Positions 43,879 through 53,049 of a stretch of 64,000 nt of DNA are shown piece by piece. This DNA comes from Pseudomonas putida (GTDB lineage Bacteria > Pseudomonadota > Gammaproteobacteria > Pseudomonadales > Pseudomonadaceae), in assembly GCF_001976065.1 (NCBI RefSeq), contig NZ_MNAH01000003.1, forward strand, positions 62,001-126,000, read 5' to 3'. Under the pieces are notes generated by a model. That model ran no database searches. It saw nothing but the letters and a program-made list of their open reading frames with translations, and was not told the origin of the DNA. The position numbers were made by a program, and so were the translations under genes. The number at the start of each line of letters is the position of its first letter. Position 1 is the stretch's first letter.

Positions 43879-45042
43879 ATGATCAGAGCGTTACTCGACT
43901 GCGGGCATCGAGTAACGCTTTTGATTCTAAATCAAAGCGAGGAGAAAACCTCTTCAAACGATCTTAAGATGCGCCTCGAAACGCATTATCAAAACATAAA
44001 CTTAAGTGTTAGCGTACGCCGACATCCAAACTACGTAAAAAAAGAAAATACGTTCTTTAACCGCCTAGATAGCAAATATAAAATTCTGCAACACTTCTCA
44101 GAGCTCACCTATCACGACGCCTTGATTAACAACAGCAAAATGCTGCCTGATAACTTCAAGAAAATCATTATGAGCAGCCTGAACTCTAACGAATTCGATT
44201 TCGCATGGTTCAACTACATGAAGGTAAAACCTTCAAACCTTAAAACCAATACAAAAATCATTGTCGACATGCACGACATGCAATCCGCTCGCGTAGAAGT
44301 GGATGTGCTTCCAGAGCTTCGCCCTTCGCGTAGAAAAAAATATCTGAAAAAATTCATTGCAAGCGAACTTAAAGAAATCAACAACTGCGATATAGCTGTA
44401 TCCATTTCACCCGCAGAAACAGATTCGATCCAGGAAATATATAAACCAAAAGCAAAACTTGTGACGCTGAAGGCCACAGACGACCCAAGATTTGTACTTT
44501 CCTCGAAGTTCAAATATGACATTACTTTCATTGGATCCAATTCCGCGCCTAACGTTGACGGTCTTGCTTGGTTTATCACCGATGTTTTGCCTGTAATTCT
44601 CTCAAAGAACACTAGAGCAAAATTCTTGATTCAGGGAAATATCAATAGAAACAGAAAAATCAAAGAAGCCATTGCCAAATCAAGCTTCCCGCACAGAATT
44701 ATTCAGCAAGGTTTTGTAGAATCACTTACTCCTATTTATGAATCATCTAGAGTAATCGTTTGCCCGATTCGCTACGGCACCGGAATGAAAATCAAGGTCG
44801 TTGAAGGGATGGCATACGGCAAAGCACTCGTCGGAACACCCGTTGCTTTTGAAGGGATAGATATAAGCCACGGACTGATCTGTGAGTCGGAACCAGAAAG
44901 CTTTGCTTACGCCGTGCTTAAACTTCTAGAGAATGATGCAGCCAGATCTGCCGCTCAAAAAGTATCGCAATTAACTTTTTCCGAGCAACATTCTTATACT
45001 GCGCTGACTGCGGAAATCGAAAAGATGCTTTTGGAAGCCTGA
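43879..45042 (+). CDS. GT4-family glycosyltransferase (N-terminus reached only by frameshift)
   Basis: At least 387 aa of a GT-B, group 1 glycosyltransferase. C-terminal motifs are FIGSNSAPNVDGLAWF, QGFVESLTPIYESS and the E-x7-E type CPIRYGTGMKIKVVEGMAYG. The ATG at 43879 is the first conventional start, but real coding similarity extends upstream: the same frame from 43807 reads KNILFVSPVIPIPINRGSAH, the usual GT4 first strand and loop, with no ATG, GTG, TTG or CTG after the preceding stop (43771). So it is probably made by -1 slippage from the previous gene (759-aa fusion) or is a frameshifted pair. AT-rich. Confidence 0.75.
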   Translation: MIRALLDCGHRVTLLILNQSEEKTSSNDLKMRLETHYQNINLSVSVRRHPNYVKKENTFFNRLDSKYKILQHFSELTYHDALINNSKMLPDNFKKIIMSSLNSNEFDFAWFNYMKVKPSNLKTNTKIIVDMHDMQSARVEVDVLPELRPSRRKKYLKKFIASELKEINNCDIAVSISPAETDSIQEIYKPKAKLVTLKATDDPRFVLSSKFKYDITFIGSNSAPNVDGLAWFITDVLPVILSKNTRAKFLIQGNINRNRKIKEAIAKSSFPHRIIQQGFVESLTPIYESSRVIVCPIRYGTGMKIKVVEGMAYGKALVGTPVAFEGIDISHGLICESEPESFAYAVLKLLENDAARSAAQKVSQLTFSEQHSYTALTAEIEKMLLEA

Positions 45043-45044
45043 AA

Positions 45045-46523
45045 ATGAGAATTGCAATCTGTGTATCTGGCCACCTTAGAAACCTAAGTGAAGATAACCA
45101 GCTTGTCGCGCTCATAAAAAAGACTAGTGCTGATGTATTTATCAGCACTTGGAATGACATCGAGGCGACCTCTGCATATGATCGCTTCTTCCCGAGCGCT
45201 TCCATTGCAGAACTGATTATTGGTCTAGACGAAAATCAAAAATATAACTACGACATCAAAAAATTCAAAAGAAACTATCCAGCGCTTCACAAACTGTTCT
45301 ACGATAACAAGAAAATTGATAAAGACTTAGTAACCTCACTAATACCAAACATCAAAGCAATACACATAGAAGAATCAATAATTGATTTCGAAATCAATCG
45401 GACTTTAAATGGCATTACTTATCCTGCAGACCTTCTTGACGCAATGCCAGAGCGATATATGTTTTCGCTCCCAATGTTTTATAAAATTCACGATTCAAAC
45501 GAACTAAAGAAAAATTATGAATCTCAAAACAACTTTAAATACGACATTGTAATTAGAGCCCGAACAGACATTGACTTTAACAACCTAGAAGAAATAATTT
45601 CAAGTGTAAAACGAGAACATTCCGACAATGAAATCAGCACTATTGCCGATGAAAGCTCTCTAAACGACGAGCTTTTCTTGAGTGATATTTTTGCGATCGG
45701 AAGTTCGCGAAGCATGGATGACTACGCCGAAATATTTACAATGCTCTCTGATTATTGGAACCTTGCCAAGCATCCAAACTTAGCATATAGCAAGCGTTCC
45801 GCGGAACGCCTGCTAGGTTATCATGTCAAATTTATAAAAAATATAACCTGCAATTCCATAAACTCAAAAGCACTTGTATCTACTTCCGTTGCTCGAAAAA
45901 AAGTAGGAGAAGTTTTTCCTGCATTTATGATTGATATCACTGCAAAGCCTACTTTGTCATCTGGAGAGTCAAAAGCACACATGCTTATGGCTAACCTTTA
46001 CTACAAAGAAAAGATGATTAGCGCTGATCTTCCTTCGAAAGAAAACATCCTCAAAGCACCTATAGAAAAAGTTTGGCTTCTAGCTAGCATCGCTAAATCT
46101 CATAACGATCTAATTACAGCGCTTCCTTTGTACGAAAAAGCACATCTCTATTTAAAAGATCACGATGCACGCCCGACCATCGATTATGCACTTACCCTAT
46201 CAAAGTTAGGTAATTTAGACAAAGCCTTGGAAGCTCTACTTTCTGCATCAATAAAAAATAATAAAGATCATATTTTTTTAAGACATATAGGCACAACCTA
46301 TCACCAAATAGCAAAATCATGCGCACAAGATAAAAAACATTTTTATTTAAATTTAGCCTGGATATATTTACAACAGTCATGCAAACTTGGAAATTTCTCA
46401 AATGAAATTACCTTGCGGGCAAGCATTGAAGTATGCAATACACTAAATAACACCATGGAAGTGAATGACCTAACCAAGAAAATTGAAACTCTCACCATGA
46501 AAAAAAACGGAATGCAAAATTGA
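45045..46523 (+). CDS. Putative glycosyltransferase with helical-repeat tail
   Basis: A 492-aa protein starting MRIAICVSGHLRNLSEDNQ, a start shared by a poorly studied group of capsule- and O-antigen-locus proteins. A DxD-like motif lies in YDIVIRARTDIDFN (about residue 170), followed by an acidic NDELFLSDIFAIGSS segment, consistent with a GT-A nucleotide-sugar site. Residues about 330-440 form paired helices resembling TPR repeats (SHNDLITALPLYEKA; LSKLGNLDKALEALL). Strongly AT-rich. The donor and acceptor are unknown. Confidence 0.65.
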   Translation: MRIAICVSGHLRNLSEDNQLVALIKKTSADVFISTWNDIEATSAYDRFFPSASIAELIIGLDENQKYNYDIKKFKRNYPALHKLFYDNKKIDKDLVTSLIPNIKAIHIEESIIDFEINRTLNGITYPADLLDAMPERYMFSLPMFYKIHDSNELKKNYESQNNFKYDIVIRARTDIDFNNLEEIISSVKREHSDNEISTIADESSLNDELFLSDIFAIGSSRSMDDYAEIFTMLSDYWNLAKHPNLAYSKRSAERLLGYHVKFIKNITCNSINSKALVSTSVARKKVGEVFPAFMIDITAKPTLSSGESKAHMLMANLYYKEKMISADLPSKENILKAPIEKVWLLASIAKSHNDLITALPLYEKAHLYLKDHDARPTIDYALTLSKLGNLDKALEALLSASIKNNKDHIFLRHIGTTYHQIAKSCAQDKKHFYLNLAWIYLQQSCKLGNFSNEITLRASIEVCNTLNNTMEVNDLTKKIETLTMKKNGMQN

Positions 46524-47251
46524 TTATTATACCCATGGCAGGGCTTAGCAGTCGCTTTTTCAATGCAGGATTCGACAAGCCAAAATACATGCTTGAGGTA
46601 GATGGCGTTTCCGTATTTTCCAAAGCAGTTCTTTCATTTAAGCACTATTTCAACAAAGAACCATTCATTTTCATTACAAGAAACATTTATAACACTAACC
46701 AATTCGTAACAAACGAACTACAAAAACTTGGCCTAGAAGACTACAGAATTATTACGCTTAACCATGAGACTAACGGCCAGGCAGAAACGGTCTTTCTCGC
46801 TACCCAAGAATTAGAATCCGACGAGCCGATTATTATATTTAACATTGACACATTCAGAAAAAACTATAGAAAACCTAAATTTATCGGTGAGTGCGACGGA
46901 TATCTCGAAGTCTTTGACGGCCCTGGAAACCATTGGTCTTTTATTTTTCCAAAGGATTCTGAAACGGTGGCAAGAACGGCCGAAAAGGAACGCATATCCG
47001 ATCTATGTAGCGACGGGCTTTATTATTTTAAAAGCAAAAATACTTTTGAAGAAGCATATTTAAATGCCGTCAGCACAAACTCATCGATAAACGGCGAATA
47101 TTACGTTGCACCGCTATATAACAGATTAATTGAATCCGGAAAAATAGTTAAATTCATGAAAGTACACCCAAATGAAATCGAGTTCTGCGGAACCCCAAGT
47201 GAATATATAAACCTATTAAAAATATACGAAGAAGCAAAGCATGAAAAATAA
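46520..47251 (+). CDS. Sugar/alcohol-phosphate nucleotidyltransferase
   Basis: A 243-aa NTP_transferase protein. The loop IIPMAGLSSRFFNAGFDKPKY has the Gly-rich segment, Arg and Lys for NTP and sugar-phosphate binding; FNIDTF carries the metal Asp. The start is TTG, overlapping the previous stop codon as TTGA, implying translational coupling. The short single-domain size is like LicC or MobA-type enzymes, so it may make a CDP- or NDP-activated building block; the substrate cannot be told. Confidence 0.75.
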   Translation: MIIIPMAGLSSRFFNAGFDKPKYMLEVDGVSVFSKAVLSFKHYFNKEPFIFITRNIYNTNQFVTNELQKLGLEDYRIITLNHETNGQAETVFLATQELESDEPIIIFNIDTFRKNYRKPKFIGECDGYLEVFDGPGNHWSFIFPKDSETVARTAEKERISDLCSDGLYYFKSKNTFEEAYLNAVSTNSSINGEYYVAPLYNRLIESGKIVKFMKVHPNEIEFCGTPSEYINLLKIYEEAKHEK

Positions 47252-47357
47252 CTCGTATCAACCACACTTTAATAACAAACTACATCTCCGTTCTCTTAAT
47301 TGTATCAGACATTTAAATATCATCTCTTGAAATACTAACATCGAAGAGCATCAAGGC

Positions 47358-48938
47358 ATGATCATTATCAATTCAGCAGCATATACCACTCCTGAAATTC
47401 AAGCAGAATTTGGCAAGCTACCTCCTTGCCTGCTGCCTATTGGCAACAGAAAGCTACTCGAATATCAAGTTTCAATGCTGCGCAACACATATGATGAAAA
47501 GATAGTCGTATCCTTGCCTGAAAATTTCAAGATAACTATTGACGAACAGATGCTCTTTACTTCTTTAGAGATTGATTGTGTGTTTGTTCCGAGCGATCTT
47601 TCTTTAGCCCATGGCTTGCTCTATATTTTAGATACATTTGACCACGCCGACAAAGAGCCTTTGAGATTATTGCATGGCGATACATTTCTGGATGAAGTCC
47701 CGAAGAACTCCAATCTTATCGCTGTCGCTGCCTCTGACCCTGTTGTCGAAAACAAGCATGCATTGAAAGCGGAGCTCAACCAGTCTGGCTCTTCCTTACA
47801 GTGGTGCGGCTACTTTTCCTTTTCATCATCCGCAGATTTCATCAGCGCGCTGAGATTATCACAAGGTAACTTCAAGGAGGCAGTGCGTATCTACGCAGAA
47901 CTGGTCGCATTAGAGTACCCAAAAATTATTGGTTGGTACGACCTTGGAGATGTGGAAACTTATTTCGTATCGCGCGCACAAATCACCACTCAACGAGTAT
48001 TCAATTCTCTGCGCATTGAGAATGGAACCGTTAGGAAGTCGGGCACTCCACACATGAAGATTCTTGCCGAAACTGAATGGTTCAAACGACTTCCTAGCGC
48101 GCTAATACATTACACACCACAATTAATTGATAGCGGCATAGACATCGAAAGCGGCACCCCCTTTTATGTACTTGAGTACCTGCACCTCCCCCCTCTTAAC
48201 GAGATTTTAGTGCATGGACGAAATCCGAATTCTTTCTGGAAAGAAATTTTTAATCTAATCAGTATTTTTTTTCGAGATACTCGTAACAGTTTTGCCAGCC
48301 TTAATAAAAACAATCAGACTGAAACTATTCAAATTGATGCGCGCAACTTATATGAAGACAAAACATTTTCTCGACTTGAAGAATTTGCCAAAAGCTCTGG
48401 CATTGATTTGAACGCACCTACTGCCTATGACAGACGAAAACTCCATAGTCTTCATCAGATTGCAAAAGATTGTATTTCCCGCACACTAGAGTTGCCGTTA
48501 ATTCCAACAGTGCTTCACGGGGACTTTTGCTTCAGCAATATTCTTTATGACTCCCAACGCAGATCGATTAAAGTAATTGATCCACGTGGTTTGAACCAAA
48601 AACAGGAGCTGACAATTTTGGGAGATCAAAAATATGACCTTGCCAAGGTCTGTCATTCCGTTATAGGTCTATATGACTTCATATTCGCTGGGCGCTATCA
48701 AATCGAAAACAAGGAAAGTGAAGCTCAAAAAATCGTCTTTCGAGTTGATGAGCGATTGCTACGCATACAGGAGGCGTTCACCAAATCAAACCTTCTACCA
48801 GGCATCACCACCAAAGAAATCTTACCATTAACTGTATTATTGTTTCTGTCAATGCTGCCGCTACACGCGGACAGACCCGATCGACAGCAAGCAATGCTGA
48901 TTAACGCTTTAAGGCTTTATACTGAATACCTAGATTGA
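47358..48938 (+). CDS. Nucleotidyltransferase-like / APH-type kinase fusion protein
   Basis: A 526-aa two-domain protein. Residues 1-~215 look like an NTP_transferase fold (LPPCLLPIGNRKLLEYQVSML; RLLHGDTFLDE; GWYDLGDVETY), but the Gly-rich Arg loop is replaced by NSAAYTTPEIQ and the conserved Pro-Lys is PPC, so catalysis is doubtful. Residues ~240-526 are a choline-kinase/APH phosphotransferase: HGDFCFSNILYD catalytic loop and VIDPRG metal motif. Such fusions occur in capsule loci; together with the preceding enzyme it may build an activated phospho-substituent. AT-rich. A 106-bp gap precedes it. Confidence 0.7.
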   Translation: MIIINSAAYTTPEIQAEFGKLPPCLLPIGNRKLLEYQVSMLRNTYDEKIVVSLPENFKITIDEQMLFTSLEIDCVFVPSDLSLAHGLLYILDTFDHADKEPLRLLHGDTFLDEVPKNSNLIAVAASDPVVENKHALKAELNQSGSSLQWCGYFSFSSSADFISALRLSQGNFKEAVRIYAELVALEYPKIIGWYDLGDVETYFVSRAQITTQRVFNSLRIENGTVRKSGTPHMKILAETEWFKRLPSALIHYTPQLIDSGIDIESGTPFYVLEYLHLPPLNEILVHGRNPNSFWKEIFNLISIFFRDTRNSFASLNKNNQTETIQIDARNLYEDKTFSRLEEFAKSSGIDLNAPTAYDRRKLHSLHQIAKDCISRTLELPLIPTVLHGDFCFSNILYDSQRRSIKVIDPRGLNQKQELTILGDQKYDLAKVCHSVIGLYDFIFAGRYQIENKESEAQKIVFRVDERLLRIQEAFTKSNLLPGITTKEILPLTVLLFLSMLPLHADRPDRQQAMLINALRLYTEYLD

Positions 48939-48961
48939 CCCGATAATATTTTCACACCTAG

Positions 48962-49819
<858 letters not shown>

Positions 49820-49850
49820 AGCCAAGTCTGTTGAAACAAGGATTGTGAAC

Positions 49851-51137
49851 ATGGCAAGTACAGAACAACGGGTCGCGATTGTCATTCCGGCCCGCTATGG
49901 CTCGACCCGCCTGCCGGGCAAGCCGCTGGCTGATATTGCCGGCAAGCCGATGGTGCAACACGTTTACGAACGCGCCCTGCAAGTCGGCAATGCTCATGTG
50001 GTGGTGATCGCCACCGACGACGAGCGCGTTGCAAAAGCGGTGCGGGCGTTCGGTGGGGAATGCGTGATGACCTCGCCGGATCACCCGTCCGGTACCGACC
50101 GCCTGGCCGAAGTCATGGCGCTGATCGACGCGGATATCTACATCAACCTGCAAGGCGATGAGCCGCTGGTGCGTCCAGCGGACATCGAGGCGCTGGCTGC
50201 GGGCATGCTCGCTGATGCGAACGTGAAGGTCGGTACTTTGTGCCACCCGATCGAAGCGCACGAAGCCGGCAACCCCAACACCGTAAAAGTGGTGTTGGCC
50301 AATAACGGGAACGCGTTGTACTTCAGCCGCTCGCCGATTCCGTACCCACGAGACGGCGAAGTCGCTCACTACCTCAAGCATGTCGGTGTCTATGGTTATC
50401 GTCGCGATGTGCTAGCCGACTACAGCAGCCTGCCTCAGCCGATGCTGGAGCATGCGGAGAAACTCGAGCAACTGAGGCTGATGGCCGCGGGTTATTGCAT
50501 TCGGGCGTACCAGGTCGAACCGACCGGCCCGGGTGTGGACACCCCAGAATGCCTGGAGCAAGTGCGGGCGCTGATGAGCGGGCTGGCCCCTGCGCCACAA
50601 CCGACTCTCAACGACATTCGCCTGGTGATTACCGATGTGGATGGCGTGCTCACTGACGGCGGCATCTACTACGACGCCACGGGTGAATGCCTGAAGCGTT
50701 TCCATGTGCGTGATGGCATGGGCATGCGGTTGCTGGAAGAAAACGGCGTGCGGGTGGCGGTGTTGTCAGGTCGTGATTCGGCAACGCTGCGCAAGCGCGT
50801 GGCTGACCTGGGCATTACCCTTTGCCAGTTCGGCGTGAAGGACAAGCAGGCGGCCTGCAACCAGTTGATGGCTGAAGCCGGTGTCAGCGCCGCGCAAACG
50901 GCGTGCATTGGTGACGACTGCATCGACCTTCCGGCCTTCGCGGCGTGTGCCCTGTCGTTTGCAGTCGCGGATGCGCCGGTGTACGTGAAAGCGGCGGCCA
51001 CCCATGTACTGAATGCAGCGGGCGGTACCGGTGCGTTTCGTGAGGTGGCGGACAGTATTCTGTTTGCTCAGGGCAAGGACGCGGTACTGGGCACTGCTGC
51101 GGGTTATGCGCAGGTGATGGCGAAGATGGCGCAGTAA
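49851..51137 (+). CDS. KdsB-KdsC fusion: CMP-Kdo synthetase and Kdo-8-P phosphatase
   Basis: A 428-aa fused protein. Residues 1-~250 are CMP-Kdo synthetase (IPARYGSTRLPGKPLADI; NLQGDEPLVRP; GVYGYRRD). Residues ~265-428 are a KdsC-type HAD phosphatase (DVDGVLTDGGIYY, VLSGRDS, CIGDDCIDLPAF, where the canonical KdsC has GDDxxD). Fusing the last two steps of Kdo activation is unusual; in E. coli they are separate enzymes. ATG 49851 has AAGGA upstream. A strong terminator follows. Confidence 0.93.
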   Translation: MASTEQRVAIVIPARYGSTRLPGKPLADIAGKPMVQHVYERALQVGNAHVVVIATDDERVAKAVRAFGGECVMTSPDHPSGTDRLAEVMALIDADIYINLQGDEPLVRPADIEALAAGMLADANVKVGTLCHPIEAHEAGNPNTVKVVLANNGNALYFSRSPIPYPRDGEVAHYLKHVGVYGYRRDVLADYSSLPQPMLEHAEKLEQLRLMAAGYCIRAYQVEPTGPGVDTPECLEQVRALMSGLAPAPQPTLNDIRLVITDVDGVLTDGGIYYDATGECLKRFHVRDGMGMRLLEENGVRVAVLSGRDSATLRKRVADLGITLCQFGVKDKQAACNQLMAEAGVSAAQTACIGDDCIDLPAFAACALSFAVADAPVYVKAAATHVLNAAGGTGAFREVADSILFAQGKDAVLGTAAGYAQVMAKMAQ

Positions 51138-51165
51138 GCTGACGAGTCGCTCATCGCGGAGAGAC

Positions 51166-51191
51166 ACGGGGCCGATGTTGGCCCCGTTTTC
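51166..51191 (+). terminator. Terminator after the kdsBC fusion
   Basis: acggggcc-gatgtt-ggccccgt followed by TTT: an 8-bp stem closing the kpsM-to-kdsBC gene string. Confidence 0.88.
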
Positions 51192-51253
51192 ATTGTCGCG
51201 CTTGCCATCGTTCAAGCGGTCGCGCATGGTCCCGGCCACGGCGATCTGGCCGA

Positions 51254-51322
51254 TCAATCCCCCCAAGCCTCATCCCACAGCGTTTGGGCAAGGATGTCGC
51301 GATCCATTTCCATTTCATTCAT
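51254..51322 (-). CDS. Possible 22-aa micro-ORF
   Basis: A short frame MNEMEMDRDILAQTLWDEAW-GD with CCTGGAG 8 bp before its ATG. Beyond its stop a shifted frame continues as GLIGQIAVAGTMRDRLNDGK, so this may be the remnant of a longer gene broken by a frameshift. It is downstream of the DUF1654-like gene's terminator. Weak evidence. Confidence 0.2.
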   Translation of the reverse strand: MNEMEMDRDILAQTLWDEAWGD

Positions 51323-51338
51323 CGCTTTTCTCCAGGCG

Positions 51339-51362
51339 AAAAAAAGCCCGCGCTTGGCGGAC
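51339..51362 (-). terminator. Terminator of the DUF1654-like gene
   Basis: On the minus strand, GTCCGC-CAAGC-GCGGGC followed by seven T's, just past the stop codon. Confidence 0.78.
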
Positions 51363-51379
51363 ATTTAGAAAGCTACAAC

Positions 51380-51628
51380 TCAATCTTGATCAGGCACATC
51401 CCAAAAAATCCTTACACCGTCATCGTCTTGAACTGTTACGTAGACTGAGTCGGTTTCGGAGATGGCGCTTACGATCTGCTCCCAATCATCAGAAGATTCG
51501 CCTTCCTCCTTGTAAATCGTCACTGCTTGGGCCTTTTGGGCAGCAGGGGCAATGATTTGCTTCTGAATCCGGGCAGCCAGCAATTCGAACGAACTGGGGA
51601 TCTTTTGAATCTTGCTTCTTTTAGCCAT
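51380..51628 (-). CDS. LexA-controlled DUF1654-like small protein
   Basis: An 82-aa soluble protein starting MAKRSKIQKIPSSFELLAAR. The pattern FELLAARIQKQIIAPAAQKA, then DDWEQIVSAISETD and a DDDGVRIFW strand resembles DUF1654, a small family largely confined to Pseudomonas genomes and prophages. An in-frame ATG at 51640 exists, but the palindromic LexA box at 51645-51660 sits right at that point, so 51628 is preferred. Expected to be SOS-induced. Function unknown; it has its own terminator and lies opposite to the capsule genes. Confidence 0.75.
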   Translation of the reverse strand: MAKRSKIQKIPSSFELLAARIQKQIIAPAAQKAQAVTIYKEEGESSDDWEQIVSAISETDSVYVTVQDDDGVRIFWDVPDQD

Positions 51629-51644
51629 GATCACTCTCAAATAA

Positions 51645-51660
51645 CTGTATAAAAATACAG
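51645..51660. promoter_or_regulatory. LexA box of the DUF1654-like gene
   Basis: CTGTATAAAAATACAG, a CTGT-N8-ACAG box with 6-bp palindromic arms (CTGTAT/ATACAG), stronger than either box at lexA. It lies 16 bp before the chosen start codon. Confidence 0.85.
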
Positions 51661-51829
51661 CCTACACGCTCATTATAAATCACGCAGGCTTCAGGGTGCA
51701 GGTTTGATTCTATGGGTCGATTTGAGTAGCTAACAAATTGCTCCCAACCAAAAATCAAGCTTTATTCTGATCAATCATGACGGCATAATCCCAGCCATTC
51801 TCATTTAGGTCTGCAAAGGGCTTTTGCAC

Positions 51830-53005
51830 ATGGACTGCGTCTTGCTTGGCGGTAGTAACTCTGTTCTGAAATTCGGAATTGGCTCAGGACTTGAAAGTAA
51901 AGTACAAACAAAAAGATTGGGTCTTGGTGCAACTTCTTGCATTCAGAATCTATATGAACTTGAAAGAAACAAAGAGCTAATACGGCACGCTAACTTTGTA
52001 GTAACAGAGTCAAATGTGAACGACTCTTTTTTTGCCGCCTCACCACAACTAAGCATTGAATCAATATCCACAGAGATTGATGAGTACTACAGAATATTGA
52101 GCATGACAAATAGGAATGTCTATGTTGTTATTCTCCCTGCCAATCACCATGCACCACATATGGAGCGAGTTGAATTCATAAACTCCATAAATGAGCGACA
52201 CATTCTGAACTGCTTAGCACACGGTTTTAAGATTGTTAACCTCTCTGCAATCACAACTGAATTACCGGTTGCAGACGTAATGAATCTAATACCACATCCC
52301 AGACACTTGCACGAAGGTTTTCTGCACCAACTTGGAATAAATATTGCAAATCATGCCCAAACGAATCAATGCAACTTAAAACCAGTAGACCTAACAGGTC
52401 CATCATACACCATTATTGAAGCGTCGATGATTCAGCCTGGTGAAACAACTGAAAAAAAGAACTCTATTTTTCGTGAAGATGTAGCTTACTTAACAAACCC
52501 TAAGCGTCTCCCACCCCATACAGCAGGCTTGGAAATTATTGCGATTTCCGCTTGGTCAGACGGATACTCCTTAGTAAAAATCTCAAATAAAAATCACAGT
52601 ATAGTCAAATGTTTCTCGAAGCTGTATTCTGTGTGGGAGCTTTCACAGCCGATAACTATTGACATAGACACGACTATCGAATCCGCATTTGACAACCCCG
52701 AACCCACCGATAAATCCAGACTCAGCAAGTACAACAAAGCAAACAAATGCCTTGAATTTGGCCTAATTGGACTTCTGGCCAAGAAAACACACTCTACTTG
52801 CTTTCTCCCTACAGCGGTTTATGACTACCTTGACATTGACATCTCAAAAGAGGTCAGTCCTTCAATAGCGCCTTACGTGAAAGCGTGTCACTCCTTCCTA
52901 GAAAATAGAAAACTTGTTCCACTTGAAACTTTCGAAGCCATGCACGAAAAATTGAAAAGAGTAGAAAACGAGCTAGCAACTTTGAAGTTAGAAACAACTG
53001 GTTAA
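51830..53005 (+). CDS. SGNH/GDSL-hydrolase-like protein of the capsule locus
   Basis: A 391-aa AT-rich gene. ATG 51830 follows AAAGGG by 9 bp; the TTG at 51824 is too close to it. The N-terminal LLGGSNSVLKFGIGSGL resembles SGNH block I (GxSN in place of GDSL); LGLGATSCIQNLYEL and TESNVNDSFF resemble blocks II-III (Asn); PHPRHLHEGFLHQLG could give the block V His. The C-terminus is a short coiled coil. Such enzymes often add or remove acetyl groups on surface glycans. No signal peptide. Function tentative. Confidence 0.6.
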   Translation: MDCVLLGGSNSVLKFGIGSGLESKVQTKRLGLGATSCIQNLYELERNKELIRHANFVVTESNVNDSFFAASPQLSIESISTEIDEYYRILSMTNRNVYVVILPANHHAPHMERVEFINSINERHILNCLAHGFKIVNLSAITTELPVADVMNLIPHPRHLHEGFLHQLGINIANHAQTNQCNLKPVDLTGPSYTIIEASMIQPGETTEKKNSIFREDVAYLTNPKRLPPHTAGLEIIAISAWSDGYSLVKISNKNHSIVKCFSKLYSVWELSQPITIDIDTTIESAFDNPEPTDKSRLSKYNKANKCLEFGLIGLLAKKTHSTCFLPTAVYDYLDIDISKEVSPSIAPYVKACHSFLENRKLVPLETFEAMHEKLKRVENELATLKLETTG

Positions 53006-53049
53006 CCTTATTGGCGCCTAGCAATTTGCTAGGCGCCAATAAGCTTAAC
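53001..53049. repeat. Long perfect-centre palindrome (24-nt arms, one mismatch)
   Basis: Inner arms of 18 nt (cttattggcgcctagcaa at 53007-53024, complement at 53026-53043) surround one T; after a single mismatch the match continues for 5 nt each side (gttaa/ttaac). The left arm contains the stop codon of the SGNH-like gene. It could be a bidirectional terminator or a site left by a mobile element. Confidence 0.75.
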
